Source of the DNA: VRUE01 sp963707965
GTDB lineage: Bacteria; Actinomycetota; Thermoleophilia; Solirubrobacterales; 70-9
Length of the DNA stretch: 64,000 bases
Direction of reading: 5' to 3'
Assembly (NCBI GenBank): GCA_963707965.1
Contig: CAVPRR010000006.1
Coordinates: 1 to 64,000, forward strand
This document shows positions 26,288 to 36,610 of this stretch, one piece after another. Numbering within the stretch: position 1 is the stretch's first letter; every line of letters starts with the position of its first letter. Made by a program: the position numbers and the translations under genes. Under the pieces are notes generated by a model. The model searched no databases. It was not told the origin of the DNA and was given only the letters and a program-made list of their open reading frames with translations.

Positions 26288-27861
26288 TTCTTCGCCTCCT
26301 GGCGCTTCGCCCTGCCGTTCGCGCGACGCTTTCGGAACGCGTCGATCCTGGGACTCACCTTGGACATCGTGAGGCCGCCGTTTCCGCTCCCGTTCGGATC
26401 GCAGCTGCCGGGGCCGCCCGGGAAGTCGAGCCCGCAGGAGCCCTGCTCCTCGGCCAGCCGCCCGGCCAGCTCCCGGTGCGCGGGCGGCACGACGAAGCGG
26501 TCCTCGTAGTCGGCGATCGCCAGCAGCCGGAACATCTCCTCCAGCTCCCGCGGCTTCATCCCAACGGCCGCCGCCAGCTCGGGATCGCCCTCGCCGGAGA
26601 TGGTCCGCTCGCGCATGTAGGAGCGCATTGCGGCAAGCCGCTTCAGGACCGTGCGGATCACCGTCTCGTCTCCGGCGGAGAGCAGGTTGGCGAGGTAGCG
26701 GATGGGGATCCGCAGCGCGTCGATGGCGGGGAAGACGGCATCGGGGTCGCTCACGGCCCCCTCGCCCTCGACCGAAGAGGTGACCGGCGAGAGCGGCGGC
26801 ACGTACCAGACCATCGGCAGCGTCCGGTACTCGGGGTGCAGCGGGAGAGCGATCCGGTGCTTCATCGCAAGCGCCCAGACGGGAGAGCGCCGCGCGGCGT
26901 CGAGCCAGTCCTGGGGGATGCCGTCGCGCCGCGCCGCAGCCTGGACCTCCGGGTCCTCGGGGTCCAGGAAGACCTCGAGCTGGGCGTCGAGCAGGTCGCG
27001 CTCGTCGGGTGTGGAGGCGGCCGCCTCGACCCGGTCGGCGTCATAGAGGACGAGACCGAGGTAGCGGATCCGCCCGACGCACGTCTCCGAGCACACCGTC
27101 GGCAGCCCCGCCTCGATTCGCGGGTAGCAGAGCGTGCACTTCTCGGCCTTGCCTGTCGCGTGGTTGAAGTAGACCTTCTTGTAGGGGCAGCCGCTGACGC
27201 ACATCCGCCAGCCGCGGCAGGCCTCCTGGTCGACCAGGACGATCCCGTCCTCGTCTCGCTTGTACATCGCCCCCGAGGGGCAGGACGCGACGCAGGCTGG
27301 GTTGAGGCAGTGCTCGCAGATGCGCGGCAGGTACATCATGAAGACCTGCTCGTACTCGGCCCGGACGGACTCCTCGATCCCCTCGCGCAGCGGGTCGGTG
27401 GGGAGCTGCTCGGGCCCGCCCGCCAGGTCGTCCTCCCAGTTGGGCCCCCACTCGAGACTGAGCGGCTCACCGGTCAGTTGCGATACCGGGCGAGCGACCG
27501 GCTGGTGCTTGGAGGGCCCGGCCTTGGTCAGCGACTCGTAATCGTAGGTCCACGGCTCGTAGTAGTCCTCGATCTCCGGCAGGTCCGGGTTGAAGAAGAT
27601 GTTCGCCAGCTTGCGGGCCGGCCCGCCCGCCTTCAGCCGCAGCCGCCCGGCGCCGTCCAGCTCCCAGCCGCCGCGCCACTTGCCCTGGTCCTCCCAGCGT
27701 TTCGGGTAGCCGCCACCGGGCTTGGTTTCGACGTTGTTGAACCACATGTACTCGGCGCCGTCGCGGTTCGTCCAGACGTTCTTGCAGGTCACCGAGCAGG
27801 TGTGGCAGCCGATGCACTTGTCGAGGTTCATCACCATCGCGACCTGTGCCTTGACCCGCAT
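26284..27861 (-). CDS. narH: Respiratory nitrate reductase beta subunit (Fe-S)
   Basis: 525 residues. Four cluster motifs: CIGCHTCSVTCKNVW near the N-terminus, CEHCLNPACVASCP, CRGWRMCVSGCP (Trp in place of one Cys, giving the [3Fe-4S] cluster usual in NarH), and CTLC...CSETCVGRIRYLG. It passes electrons from NarI haems to NarG. ATG 27861 overlaps the narG stop by one base. The last 40 residues, Gly- and Lys/Arg-rich, go beyond the core family. Confidence 0.96.
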   Translation of the reverse strand: MRVKAQVAMVMNLDKCIGCHTCSVTCKNVWTNRDGAEYMWFNNVETKPGGGYPKRWEDQGKWRGGWELDGAGRLRLKAGGPARKLANIFFNPDLPEIEDYYEPWTYDYESLTKAGPSKHQPVARPVSQLTGEPLSLEWGPNWEDDLAGGPEQLPTDPLREGIEESVRAEYEQVFMMYLPRICEHCLNPACVASCPSGAMYKRDEDGIVLVDQEACRGWRMCVSGCPYKKVYFNHATGKAEKCTLCYPRIEAGLPTVCSETCVGRIRYLGLVLYDADRVEAAASTPDERDLLDAQLEVFLDPEDPEVQAAARRDGIPQDWLDAARRSPVWALAMKHRIALPLHPEYRTLPMVWYVPPLSPVTSSVEGEGAVSDPDAVFPAIDALRIPIRYLANLLSAGDETVIRTVLKRLAAMRSYMRERTISGEGDPELAAAVGMKPRELEEMFRLLAIADYEDRFVVPPAHRELAGRLAEEQGSCGLDFPGGPGSCDPNGSGNGGLTMSKVSPRIDAFRKRRANGRAKRQEAKK

Positions 27862-30800
27862 CAGTACTCGACCTCCGTGCGGCGCTTGCGGATCACGGTC
27901 ACCTCGTCGCGCTGGGACCCGGTCGGTCCGTAGTAGTTGAAGCCGTAGGCCAGATGGGCGTAGCCGCCGATCATGTGGGCCGGCTTCATCTGGATGCGGG
28001 TGACCGAGTTGTGGGTGCCGCCGCGGGTGCCGGTCGTCTCGGAGAGGGGCACGTTCACGTGGCGGTCCTGGGCGTGGTACATCAGCGCCGTTCCGTGGGG
28101 GATGCGGTGGGAGACGACGGCGCGCGCCGCCACCGCCCCGTGCGGGTTGGTCATCTCGATCCAGTCGTTGTCGCGCACGTCGATCCGCTCGGCGTCCTCG
28201 CGGCTCATCCAGACGACCGGCCCGCCGCGGAACAGCGTCAGCATCTGAAGGTTGTCCTGGTAGGTCGAGTGGATCGACCACTTCGAGTGGGGTGTGAGGT
28301 AGCGAACCGCGACCGCGGCTCCGTCCAGCTCGCGGCTGACCTCGAGCACCGGCGGCTTGTAGGTGGGAAGCGCCTCGCCGGAGTCGAGCAGCCACTCGTG
28401 GTCCTGGTAGAGCTGCTGGCGGCCGGTCAGGGTGCGCCAGGGGATCTCGCGGTCGACGTTGAGGGTGAATGGCGAGTAGCGGCGGTTGCGCGACTCGATC
28501 CCGGACCACTCTGCCGAGGTGAGCGTCTTGCGGGGTTGGATGCCGACGTCGCGGAAGGTGATTCGCTCGTCGGCGTGCTCCTCCGCCAGATCGGTGAGGC
28601 CGACGCCGCTGCGCCCCTCCAGCGCGCGCATGCTCTCCACCGCGAGGCGACCGTTTGTGGTGCCCGACAGCGCCAGGATCGCCTCGCAGGCCTGATCGGC
28701 ACGCTGCAGCGATGGGCGCCCAGCGGCGACCCCCGACTCGACCTCGCCGTTGCTGAGGCGCAGCGCCTCGACCTCCTCCCCGGGGACCCAGGAGAGGCCC
28801 TTGCAGGGCGTGCCCAGCTCCTCGACGAGCGGCCCGAGTGCGGTCATCTTCTCGGCGATCGCGCCGTAGTCGCGCTCGACGACGACGAGCTTCGGCATCG
28901 TGCGGCCGGGCACAGGCTCGCACTCGCCCGCCCTCCAATCGCGCACGACCCCCAGCGGTTGTGCCAGCTCGTCCGGCGTGTCGTGGAGGAGCGGTGCCGC
29001 CACCAGGTCGCGCCTCGTGCCGAGGCGGTCGCCCGCCAGCCGCGAGAACTCCTCGGCGATCGAGCGGAATGTGTCCCAGTCGGAGCGCGCCTCCCAGGGT
29101 GGCGCGATCGCCGGGTTGAAGGCGTGCACGAACGGGTGCAGGTCGGTGGTCGATATGTCGTGCTTCTCGTACCAGGTGGCGGCGGGCAGGACCACGTCGG
29201 AATGCAGGCAGGTGCCATTCATCCGGAAGTCGAGCGTCACCAGCAGGTCGAGCCTGCCCTGCGGCGATTTCTCGCGCCAGCGCACGTCCTTCGGGCGGTC
29301 TCCCGGCTGTACCTCCTCGTTGTCGACCGCGTTGGAGTCGACGCCGAGCAGGTGCTTGAGGAAGTACTCGTGCCCCTTGCTGGAGGAGCCAAGCAGGTTC
29401 GAGCGCCAGACGGTGAGGACGCGCGGGAAGTTCTCGGGCGCGTCGGGGTCCTCGGCGGCGAACCGCAGGCGCTCGGCCTTCAGCTCCCGTACAACGTAGT
29501 CGGAGGCCGGTATCCCCTCGCGCTCGGCGGCCTCGACGATGTCGAGTGGGTTGCGGTCGAATGTGGGGTAGGAGGGAAGCCAGCCGAGCCGCGCGGCAAG
29601 CGCGTTTGCGTCCGCCGGGTGCATTCCCCCGGGGCCCGCCGCCGAGCCGTCGTCATAGCGCCACTGGCCGGTTGCCAGGTACCAGAACGGCGTGGCGGCC
29701 TGGTGGCGCGGCGGCCGCGACCAGTCGAGCCCGAAGCCGAGCGTGGAGAAGCCGGTGATCGTGCGCACCTTCTCCTGGCCCACGTAGTGCGCCCAGCCGC
29801 CGCCGTTGACGCCCTGGCAGCCGCAGAGCAGGACCAGGTTGAGCATCGCCCGGTAGATCAGGTCGGAGTGGAACCAGTGGTTCGTGCCGGCGCCCATCAC
29901 GATCATCGAGCGGCCGTTCGTGCGCTCGGCGTTGCGGGCGAACTCGCGGGCGATCCGCGTGACCAGGCTGGCGTCGACACCTGTGATCGCCTCCTGCCAG
30001 GCGGGGGTGTAGGGCTGGGAGGCGTCGTCGTAGTCAAGGGGCCACTCGCCCGGCAGGTCGCCGCGATGGACGCCGAGCTGCGCGCAGAGCAGATCGAAGA
30101 CGGTCGTTACGGGGACGCCGGCAATCCGTCGTGCCGGGACGCCTCGCCGCAGCGGCTGGGCGCCGGTCGTCGTCGAAGCGGGGGATCCGCACCTCGACCA
30201 GCTCCTCGTGGTCTCCGAGCAGCGTCAGCGCCGGGTCCAGCCCGTCGAGCTGCAGGTTCCAGCGCCCCTCGCCGGCCTCGCCCCAGCGATCGCCGATCGT
30301 GCCGCGCGGCGCCACCGCCCGCGCCGACGCGGCGTCGAAGACCGTCGGCTTCCACTCGGCGTTCTCCTCGTCGGAGCCGAGGTCCGAGGCGCGCAGGTAG
30401 CGGCCCGGGACCAGCTCGCCGTCGCGTTCCTCGAGGCGGATCAGGAAGGGAAGGTCGGTGAAGCGGCTGACGTAGTCCTCGAAGTATGGGGTGCGGCGCT
30501 CGACATGGAACTCGCGCATGATCACGTGGGTCATCGCCATCGCAAGGGCGGCATCGGTCCCCGGCTGCGCGGGCAGCCAGTGGTCGGCGAACTTGGTGTG
30601 ATCGGAGTAGTCGGGGGAGACGACGACGGTCTTCTGGCCGCGGTAGCGCGCCTCGGTCATGAAGTGCGCATCGGGGGTGCGCGTCATCGGGATGTTGGAG
30701 CCCCACATCATCAGATAGCCGGCGTCCCACCAGTCGGCGGACTCCGGTACGTCGGTCTGGTCGCCCCAGATCTGCGGCGAGGCGGGGGGCAGGTCCGCGT

Positions 30801-31464
30801 ACCAGTCGTAGAAGGAGAGGCAGACGCCGCCGAGCAGCGAGAGGAAGCGCGCGCCGCCGGCGTAGGAGGCCATCGACATCGCCGGGATCGGTGAGAAGCC
30901 GGCGATGCGGTCGGGGCCGTGGCGCTCGATCGTGTCGACGTGGGCGGCGGCGACCAGCTCGGTGACCTCCTCCCAGGAGGCGCGCGCAAAGCCGCCCTTG
31001 CCGCGCTGCGCGGTGTAGGCGGGGTCGCCGGCGATGCTCGCCCAGGCGTCGACCGGATCGGCGTGCTCGGCGCGGGCCGCACGCCAGAGATCGAGGAGGG
31101 CCCCTCGAACATAGGGGTACTTCACCCGCAGGGGCGAGTAGGTGTACCAGGAGAACGAGGCGCCCCGGGGGCAACCGCGGGGCTCGTAGTCGGGGGTCTC
31201 CGGGCCGTTCGACGGGTAGTCGGTCTGCTGCGTCTCCCAGGTGATGATCCCGTCCTTGACGTGGACCTTCCAGGAGCAGGAGCCCGTGCAGTTGACGCCG
31301 TGGGTGGAGCGGACGACCTTGTCGTGCTGCCAGCGGTCGCGGTAGGCGCGCTCCCAGCTTCTGGAGCGATTGCTTCGTGCGCTCCACGGCAGGTCGGCGT
31401 TGTCGGCGCCAACGGACCTGAAGTGACGCAGACGTTCGAGGGGAGACTGCCTTTCGCTGCTCAC
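27861..31464 (-). CDS. narG: Respiratory nitrate reductase alpha subunit (Mo-bisMGD), frameshifted
   Basis: About 1200 residues in two pieces. The first (GTG 31464 to about 30166) carries the Fe-S motif HGVNCTGSCSW (His55, Cys59, Cys63, with Cys98) and the Mo-Asp region WYADLPPASPQIWGDQTD. After RIPRFDDDR the frame shifts near 30160-30166 and continues LRRGVPARRIAGVPVTTVFD, reading on to MIVMGAGTNHWFHSD and the C-terminal block THNSVTRIQMKPAHMIGGYA. The span is 3604 nt, one base more than a multiple of three, so one base is extra. Everything else is conserved and full-length. It reduces nitrate to nitrite on the cytoplasmic side. Confidence 0.93.
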
Positions 31465-31537
31465 AGGGCGATCTTGCCCGTGGTTACCGCACCCTTCATC
31501 CGCGGTTCGCCCGTGACACCAGCGGGGGGTACACGGA

Positions 31538-32611
31538 TCAGCCCCTGAGCGCCTCCGCGATCATGTCGTGTCGGATCCAGTTCGGCTCCGGCCAGGCCTG
31601 CAGGCACTTTGCGTCTCGCATCAGCTTCTCGATGCCGGTCTCGTGCATGTATCCGGTACCGCCGAAGACCTGGACCGCGTCGGTGGCAGTCGCCAGCGCC
31701 GCGTCGGTGGCCGCCACGCTCGTGGCAAGCGCGACGTTCCCGTTGATATCGGCCTCGAGCGGTGCCGGGGCGGCGGCCTGCCGGACGGCCATCCCGGCAA
31801 GCATCTCGCGCACCGCGTCGTGCTCGATGATCGGTACTCCGCCCTGGAAGCGGTTTTCGGCGTACTCGAGCGCCATTTCCCGCGCCCGGCGGGCAACGCC
31901 GCGGGCGATCGCCGCGCTTCCGGCGCGCAGCAGCGCCAGCGATGCGTCTGCCGCGGCGCGCGCCTCGGGGGCCGGCGATGCCGGTTCGGCCGCCGCGCCG
32001 GAGAGCGAGACTTGGGCAGGGGCGGCGGATCTCAACCCCAGCAGGGGCTCGCACGCCTCGATCTTCATCCCCGGCGTGCCGGCCGCCAGCGCAAGCACGG
32101 CGGGCTCGGGGCCGCTCTCGACGACGACCACGCCATCCGCGCCCAGCGCCCCGGGGGCGGGCGAGAGGGCCCCGGTCAGGATGGGCAGCCCGTCGCGATC
32201 GGTGCTCACGTCGAACCGCGCGGACGTGGCCAACCCCTCGGGCGGTGCGGGCACGAGCGCCCAGCGTTCGGTCTCGCCGATTGCCGCCGCCCGCTCGGGC
32301 GCCAGCGCCGCCAGCGCCGCGTTGGAGAGCAGCACGAGCAGCGCTACGCCACCGTCGCCGGTGGCGATCTCCTCCAGACAGAGGAGCAGAGAGCCGGCGT
32401 CCAGCCCGACGCCGCCGTCATCGACGGCCAGCAGCGCCCTGTCGAAGCCGACCTCTGCGACCCGTCCCCAGGCGGCCTCGAGGGCGCCGGGACGGCACTC
32501 GTCGAGCTCGAGTGCGTGCGGGGCCAGCTCGCGCCTGCCGAGCTCGTGCGCTAGCGCAACCACCTCGTGGCGCTCGGCTGAGCCCTCGCCCCTCGTCGTG
32601 ATCGCGCTCAT
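31538..32611 (-). CDS. Acyl-CoA dehydrogenase-like protein, small partner
   Basis: 357 residues. The C-terminal helical domain is typical (DAVQVFGGTGYMHETGIEKLMRDAKCLQ), but the N-terminal and middle domains are divergent and Ala-rich, and the usual FAD-loop motif is weak. It overlaps the full-size acyl-CoA dehydrogenase upstream by 4 nt, so the two may form a heteromer, as other actinobacterial FadE pairs do (inference). It ends 73 nt upstream of narG. The substrate is unknown. Start ATG 32611. Confidence 0.82.
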   Translation of the reverse strand: MSAITTRGEGSAERHEVVALAHELGRRELAPHALELDECRPGALEAAWGRVAEVGFDRALLAVDDGGVGLDAGSLLLCLEEIATGDGGVALLVLLSNAALAALAPERAAAIGETERWALVPAPPEGLATSARFDVSTDRDGLPILTGALSPAPGALGADGVVVVESGPEPAVLALAAGTPGMKIEACEPLLGLRSAAPAQVSLSGAAAEPASPAPEARAAADASLALLRAGSAAIARGVARRAREMALEYAENRFQGGVPIIEHDAVREMLAGMAVRQAAAPAPLEADINGNVALATSVAATDAALATATDAVQVFGGTGYMHETGIEKLMRDAKCLQAWPEPNWIRHDMIAEALRG

Positions 32612-34083
32612 ACGGCCACCCCCGCGGCATCGACGCGGCGCCTCACCGGCGGCAGCGCCGGCATCGTCTCGTTGGCGACCAGCGCCCTGTAGACCTCGAT
32701 CCGGTTGAGCTGGTTGGTGCCCTCGTAGATCTGGCACAGCTTGGCGTCGCGCCAGAGCTTCTCGAGCTCGGCGCGGACCGGCGCGTCGGTGAGGCCGGCG
32801 ATCTCCAGGGCGGAGTTGGCGACGGCCATGGCCGTGTCGCCGCCGCGTGCCTTGGCGAGCGAGGAGAGGCCGAGGGAGCGCGTGATCGCCGCATTGGTCG
32901 TTGCGCGGTTGAGAAATCTCGCCAGTCCGTCGCGAGTTGCCGGCGCGGACATCAGGCGCCGTACCCGCGGCCGCCTGTACACGCCGTTCGGCGCCAGGCC
33001 GAGGCCCCTCAGCAGCGGGCTGCTCGTTGCCCTGCCGAGCGTTGCGACGTCAAGCTCCACCGCAGCGTCCATGTAGGCCTGGCGAGCGAGGTGTATCTGC
33101 TCGGCCATCCGTGCCAGTCGCAGCTGCACGCTCTGGCGTTCCAGCAAACTCTTCGCGTCCGGGTCCTTCTGCAGCCATCCGAGCAGCCGCTCGTAGGCGC
33201 CGCGGGCGATGCCGGTGGCGATCGCGCCGACCGGCGGGCGGGAGGCGGCGAGCACGATCAGGGTGGCCCCGGCGCCATCGCCGACGCGTCCCACGAGGCG
33301 GTCGTCGGGCACGAACACCTCGTCGAAGACGAGTTCCGACGCCGGGCAGGCGCGCTGGCCCATTTTGTGCTCGTTGCAGGCCACCGAGAACCCCTGGCTC
33401 TCGGCGTCGACGAGGAAGCAGGTCCACGTCTCGGTGGGCCGGCGCGGATCGACGGGCATCAGTACCGTGATCCAGCGGGCGACGCCTCCGTTTGAGATGA
33501 AGCGCTTCGTGCCGTTCAGCGAGTAGCCGCCTGGGACGCGCCGGGCGTGGCTGTTGATTCGGGCGCGAGCCAGGAGGTCCATGTCCTCGACGTCGGTGCC
33601 GGCGTCGGGCTCGGTGAGAGCGCAGGCCATCAGCATTGGATCTCCGCTCTGTGCCGCGTTGGCGATTTCGCCCATCACGCCCCAGTGGAGTGGGCCATCG
33701 AGCAGCAGCGGCGAGATTCCCAAGCCGTGCGCGCCGAAGATCAGGGCGAGGCCGGGGCAGACCGCGCAGAGCTCCTCCATGATGACCGCGCACTCCACCG
33801 TGAGGCAGCCGCCGCCCCCCACCTGGGAGGGCAGCAGGAAGTCCAGCATGCCCTCCCGGCCACCGGTCCGGACCAGCTCCCAGTCGAAGTAGGAGGGGTC
33901 CTCGCCGGTGCGGCGGTCGACCTCGAGCGCGATGTCGCGGAGGCGATGGTCGGCGAACCGCCGGGCCGCCAGCTGGCGCTCCTCCAGCCGCTGTACGTAG
34001 CGGCGGTCGTGCTGCTCGAGCTGACGAAGGCGGGGGAAGGCCTCGCGCAGCGACGGAGCCGTGCTCCCGGCCGCGGCGCCCAT
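32608..34083 (-). CDS. Acyl-CoA dehydrogenase family protein
   Basis: 491 residues. Family landmarks are visible: CALTEPDAGTDVEDMDLLA (flavin/substrate loop), NGTKRFISNGGVARW, and the C-terminal QIYEGTNQLNRIEVYRAL. It oxidises an acyl-CoA alpha-beta bond with FAD, passing electrons to ETF. Two nt separate it from the acetoacetate decarboxylase-like gene upstream. The about 65-residue N-terminal extension is longer than in short-chain enzymes. The start codon is ATG 34083. Confidence 0.88.
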   Translation of the reverse strand: MGAAAGSTAPSLREAFPRLRQLEQHDRRYVQRLEERQLAARRFADHRLRDIALEVDRRTGEDPSYFDWELVRTGGREGMLDFLLPSQVGGGGCLTVECAVIMEELCAVCPGLALIFGAHGLGISPLLLDGPLHWGVMGEIANAAQSGDPMLMACALTEPDAGTDVEDMDLLARARINSHARRVPGGYSLNGTKRFISNGGVARWITVLMPVDPRRPTETWTCFLVDAESQGFSVACNEHKMGQRACPASELVFDEVFVPDDRLVGRVGDGAGATLIVLAASRPPVGAIATGIARGAYERLLGWLQKDPDAKSLLERQSVQLRLARMAEQIHLARQAYMDAAVELDVATLGRATSSPLLRGLGLAPNGVYRRPRVRRLMSAPATRDGLARFLNRATTNAAITRSLGLSSLAKARGGDTAMAVANSALEIAGLTDAPVRAELEKLWRDAKLCQIYEGTNQLNRIEVYRALVANETMPALPPVRRRVDAAGVAV

Positions 34084-34085
34084 GA

Positions 34086-34916
34086 TCAGCGGACGGCTGG
34101 CTCGCCGGCCTCTGTCATCGCCAGGGCCTTGCGGATCAGCGGCAGCGACAGATGCTCCGGCCCGTAGAGGATCCCCTCGAACGGCGCCATCAGCTCGTAG
34201 TAGATCGAGCGCCGCGATACCAGCACATCGGCCAGCTCACGGGCGATCGGGTGCCGCTCTCCCAGCTCCAGGCGGGCGGTGCCGGACCGCAGCGAGCGGC
34301 CGGAGGCGATGACGTTGAGCTTGAACTCCGATTCCTGGGGCTGACGGTCCATCCAGAGGTGGCTGAAGAGCTGGAGCTCGCCGGAGCGGGGCGTGTCGAT
34401 CAGTGGGCCGTCGAGGGTGAGGATGTGCTCGTCGCCCTCGCCGAGGCGGCAGGTGCGTCGCCCGGCGCCCTCCTCGTAGTCGATCGAACCGACGAACTTC
34501 GGGTAGTTGTAGAGCTCCACGCCGCCCGCCCGGGCGATCTCGGTGGTCACCGGCAGGTGATGGACCCAGGCGTGGAGCTGCTTGCTGCGCAGACCGGCGA
34601 GCAGCGCCCGGCCGGGAAGGTTGGATGCGAACGGCGGGTTGTTGAGGACGATCGTGATCGCCAGCTCGTTGTAGGGGCCGATGTCCGTGTCGCGGTACTC
34701 GAAGCAGGTGACGCCGACGGCGCCGAGACCCGGTGCGAGGCGGGCCGGCACGAAGCGCGGGTCCGGAAGCAGCCTGCGCAGGGCCCCCAGGCGCGCCGGG
34801 AAGACAGCCGTCTGGGCGGTGCCGTCGTAGTAGAAGATCGGCAGCTTCGCCGACTCGCCGGCCAGCGTCGCGTCGACCTGCGGCACCCCCTCGAAGAACC
34901 CGGACTGACGGGACAT
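34086..34916 (-). CDS. Acetoacetate decarboxylase-like protein
   Basis: 276 residues. The acetoacetate decarboxylase fold is suggested by ELYNYPKFVGSIDYEE, where the Lys in YPKF fits the Schiff-base position, and by the preceding GRALLAGLRSKQLHAW block. Many relatives lack decarboxylase activity, so the reaction is uncertain. It is first in a run with two acyl-CoA dehydrogenase-like genes leading into narG. The upstream region contains CTATACATCCGTACATA, similar to the TetR-linked palindrome at 11310. Confidence 0.8.
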   Translation of the reverse strand: MSRQSGFFEGVPQVDATLAGESAKLPIFYYDGTAQTAVFPARLGALRRLLPDPRFVPARLAPGLGAVGVTCFEYRDTDIGPYNELAITIVLNNPPFASNLPGRALLAGLRSKQLHAWVHHLPVTTEIARAGGVELYNYPKFVGSIDYEEGAGRRTCRLGEGDEHILTLDGPLIDTPRSGELQLFSHLWMDRQPQESEFKLNVIASGRSLRSGTARLELGERHPIARELADVLVSRRSIYYELMAPFEGILYGPEHLSLPLIRKALAMTEAGEPAVR

Positions 34917-35083
34917 GGCGGAAGCGTGTCGCCAGGCGGCGCGCTATACATCCGTACATAACGCGCTCCGGGCGCGGGTCCGCCCCCCGGCGGCTGCCTG
35001 AAACCCGCAGGCGCACATCCGGAAATACCCGCAAGTGCGCTCGTACCAGTCAGGCCCGAATCGACCGGCTCAGGTCGACGGGC

Positions 35084-35719
35084 TCAGATCAGCCGCTGCT
35101 CGAGCGCGTAGCGGACCAGTTCGGGGCGGGTCGAGACCCCAAGCTTCTGCTGAATGTGCTTGCGGTGGCTCTCGATGGTCCGGACGCTGAGCGAGAGCTC
35201 GGCGGCGACCTGCCCGCTCGTGTTGCCCAGGGCAATCAGCCGCAGCACCTGCGCCTCACGCTCGGTTAGACCACCCGGCGGACCGCCTCCGTCGTCGGGG
35301 TCTTCGAGTGCGCTCGCCAGCGCCGGGCTGACGTGGCTGCCGCCGCCGGCGACCGTGCGGATGGCGGTCACGAGCTCATCGTCCACCGCGTCCTTGAGCA
35401 CGTAGCCGGATGCTCCGAGCTCGAGCGCGCGGCGGGCGAACGCGGGATCTCGCTCCATCGTGAGCACGACCACGGCCACACCGGGGCGCTTGCCGCTGGC
35501 TTCGGTGAGCGCCTCCAGCGGCGGCCGCCCCGGCATGTTGAGGTCGAGCACGAGGATGTCCGCCCGCTCGGCGGCGGCGAGCTCGAAGGCGGAGCTGGCG
35601 TCCCCGGCCTCCCCGACAACGGTGAGCTCGGGCACTCGCTCAAGCAGCATTCGCAACCCGTGCCGGACGACGACGTGGTCGTCGGCGAGCACCACGGCGA
35701 TCGAGCGATCGTCTTCCAT
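35084..35719 (-). CDS. NarL/LuxR-type response regulator
   Basis: 211 residues. A receiver domain (about 8-125) has acidic pocket residues in VLADDHVVVRHG and the phosphorylated Asp in ILVLDLNMPG; the Lys of the switch is in SGYVLKDAVDDE. A LuxR-type HTH follows (about 145-205, LTEREAQVLRLIALGNTSGQ, SLSVRTIESHRKHIQQKL). It is divergent from a second, related regulator. With the neighbouring kinase and nitrate genes it is likely a nitrate, oxygen or redox regulator (inference). Confidence 0.9.
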   Translation of the reverse strand: MEDDRSIAVVLADDHVVVRHGLRMLLERVPELTVVGEAGDASSAFELAAAERADILVLDLNMPGRPPLEALTEASGKRPGVAVVVLTMERDPAFARRALELGASGYVLKDAVDDELVTAIRTVAGGGSHVSPALASALEDPDDGGGPPGGLTEREAQVLRLIALGNTSGQVAAELSLSVRTIESHRKHIQQKLGVSTRPELVRYALEQRLI

Positions 35720-35953
35720 GGCCACGACCCTACCCGCCGATGGGCCGAAAACGGGAGATCTCGCCCTGGTTCCGGCCGATCGGCGGTGGGAGCGGCGTTC
35801 CAGAGCCGGTGCGCGGGACGGGCACCCGATTGCGGGATCGCCCGCCGCGATACGGGGACGACCACGGATGACGTGGGCGCCGCCTCCGGTCAGCATGGGC
35901 GAATGACCCGCAGGACTGGAAACGAGGACACCACAGCGTCTAGCCTCCAGACG
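35720..35953. other. Divergent promoter region between two response regulators
   Basis: 234 nt between the starts of the two LuxR regulators. No operator with clear symmetry stood out. An in-frame ATG at 35903 could extend the right-hand regulator by 17 residues. Confidence 0.4.
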
Positions 35954-36610
35954 ATGGAGTTGGACAAACGCCTTGACGGCGACGGGCCGGTCACGATCGT
36001 GATAGCTGACGACCACGGTGTGGTGCGCGCGGGACTGCGGCTGCTGCTCGAAGCAGAGACTGGCTTCGAGGTCGTTGCCGAGGCGGACGACGTGCCGAGC
36101 ACTCACCGGCTGGTGCGGTCCCGCCACCCGCGCGTACTTGTCCTCGATCTCAACATGCCCGGCGGGTCAAGCTTGGAGGCGATCCCGACGCTGCGCGAGG
36201 AGGCGCCGGAGACGCAGATCGTCGTGCTGACGATGCAGGACGACCCCGCCTTCGCTCGTGAGGCGCTGAATGCCGGTGCCGTGGGGTTCATCCTGAAGCG
36301 TTCGGCCGAGGACGAGCTGATCGAAGCCGTGCGGCTCGCTGCCCGTGGTGAGCCCTATATCAACCCGCAGCTGGGCGTTCGCCTCGCCGTCGAGCCACCT
36401 CCCGGGCCCCCGGACGGGCTGAGCGAGGAGGAGATCGAGATCCTCCGGCTGGTGGCGCTCGGGCACACCAACGCCGAGATTGGAGAGCGCCTCTTCCTCA
36501 GCGGGCGGACCGTCGAGACCCACCGCATCAGGCTGCAGCGCAAGCTCGAGCTCAGCACACGCGCCGAGCTGGTCCGCTACGTGCTGGATCGCGGACTGCT
36601 CGAGCGCTGA
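35954..36610 (+). CDS. Second NarL/LuxR-type response regulator
   Basis: 218 residues from ATG 35954. The receiver domain has VIADDHGVVRAG and the phospho-Asp in VLVLDLNMPGG, with the switch Lys in VGFILKRSAEDE. The output is a LuxR HTH (LSEEEIEILRLVALGHTNAE, FLSGRTVETHRIRLQRKL). It overlaps the histidine kinase gene tail-to-tail by 34 nt. Two regulators served by one kinase suggest branched signalling, as with NarX/NarL and NarP. Confidence 0.9.
   Translation: MELDKRLDGDGPVTIVIADDHGVVRAGLRLLLEAETGFEVVAEADDVPSTHRLVRSRHPRVLVLDLNMPGGSSLEAIPTLREEAPETQIVVLTMQDDPAFAREALNAGAVGFILKRSAEDELIEAVRLAARGEPYINPQLGVRLAVEPPPGPPDGLSEEEIEILRLVALGHTNAEIGERLFLSGRTVETHRIRLQRKLELSTRAELVRYVLDRGLLER

Noticed and set aside
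26284..28938. Longer NarH start upstream of 27861
   Set aside because: The extra residues lie over narG and are low-complexity; ATG 27861 overlaps the narG stop as expected for coupled genes.
27954..30461. 835-residue open frame on the plus strand
   Set aside because: Antisense to narG; no recognisable motifs.
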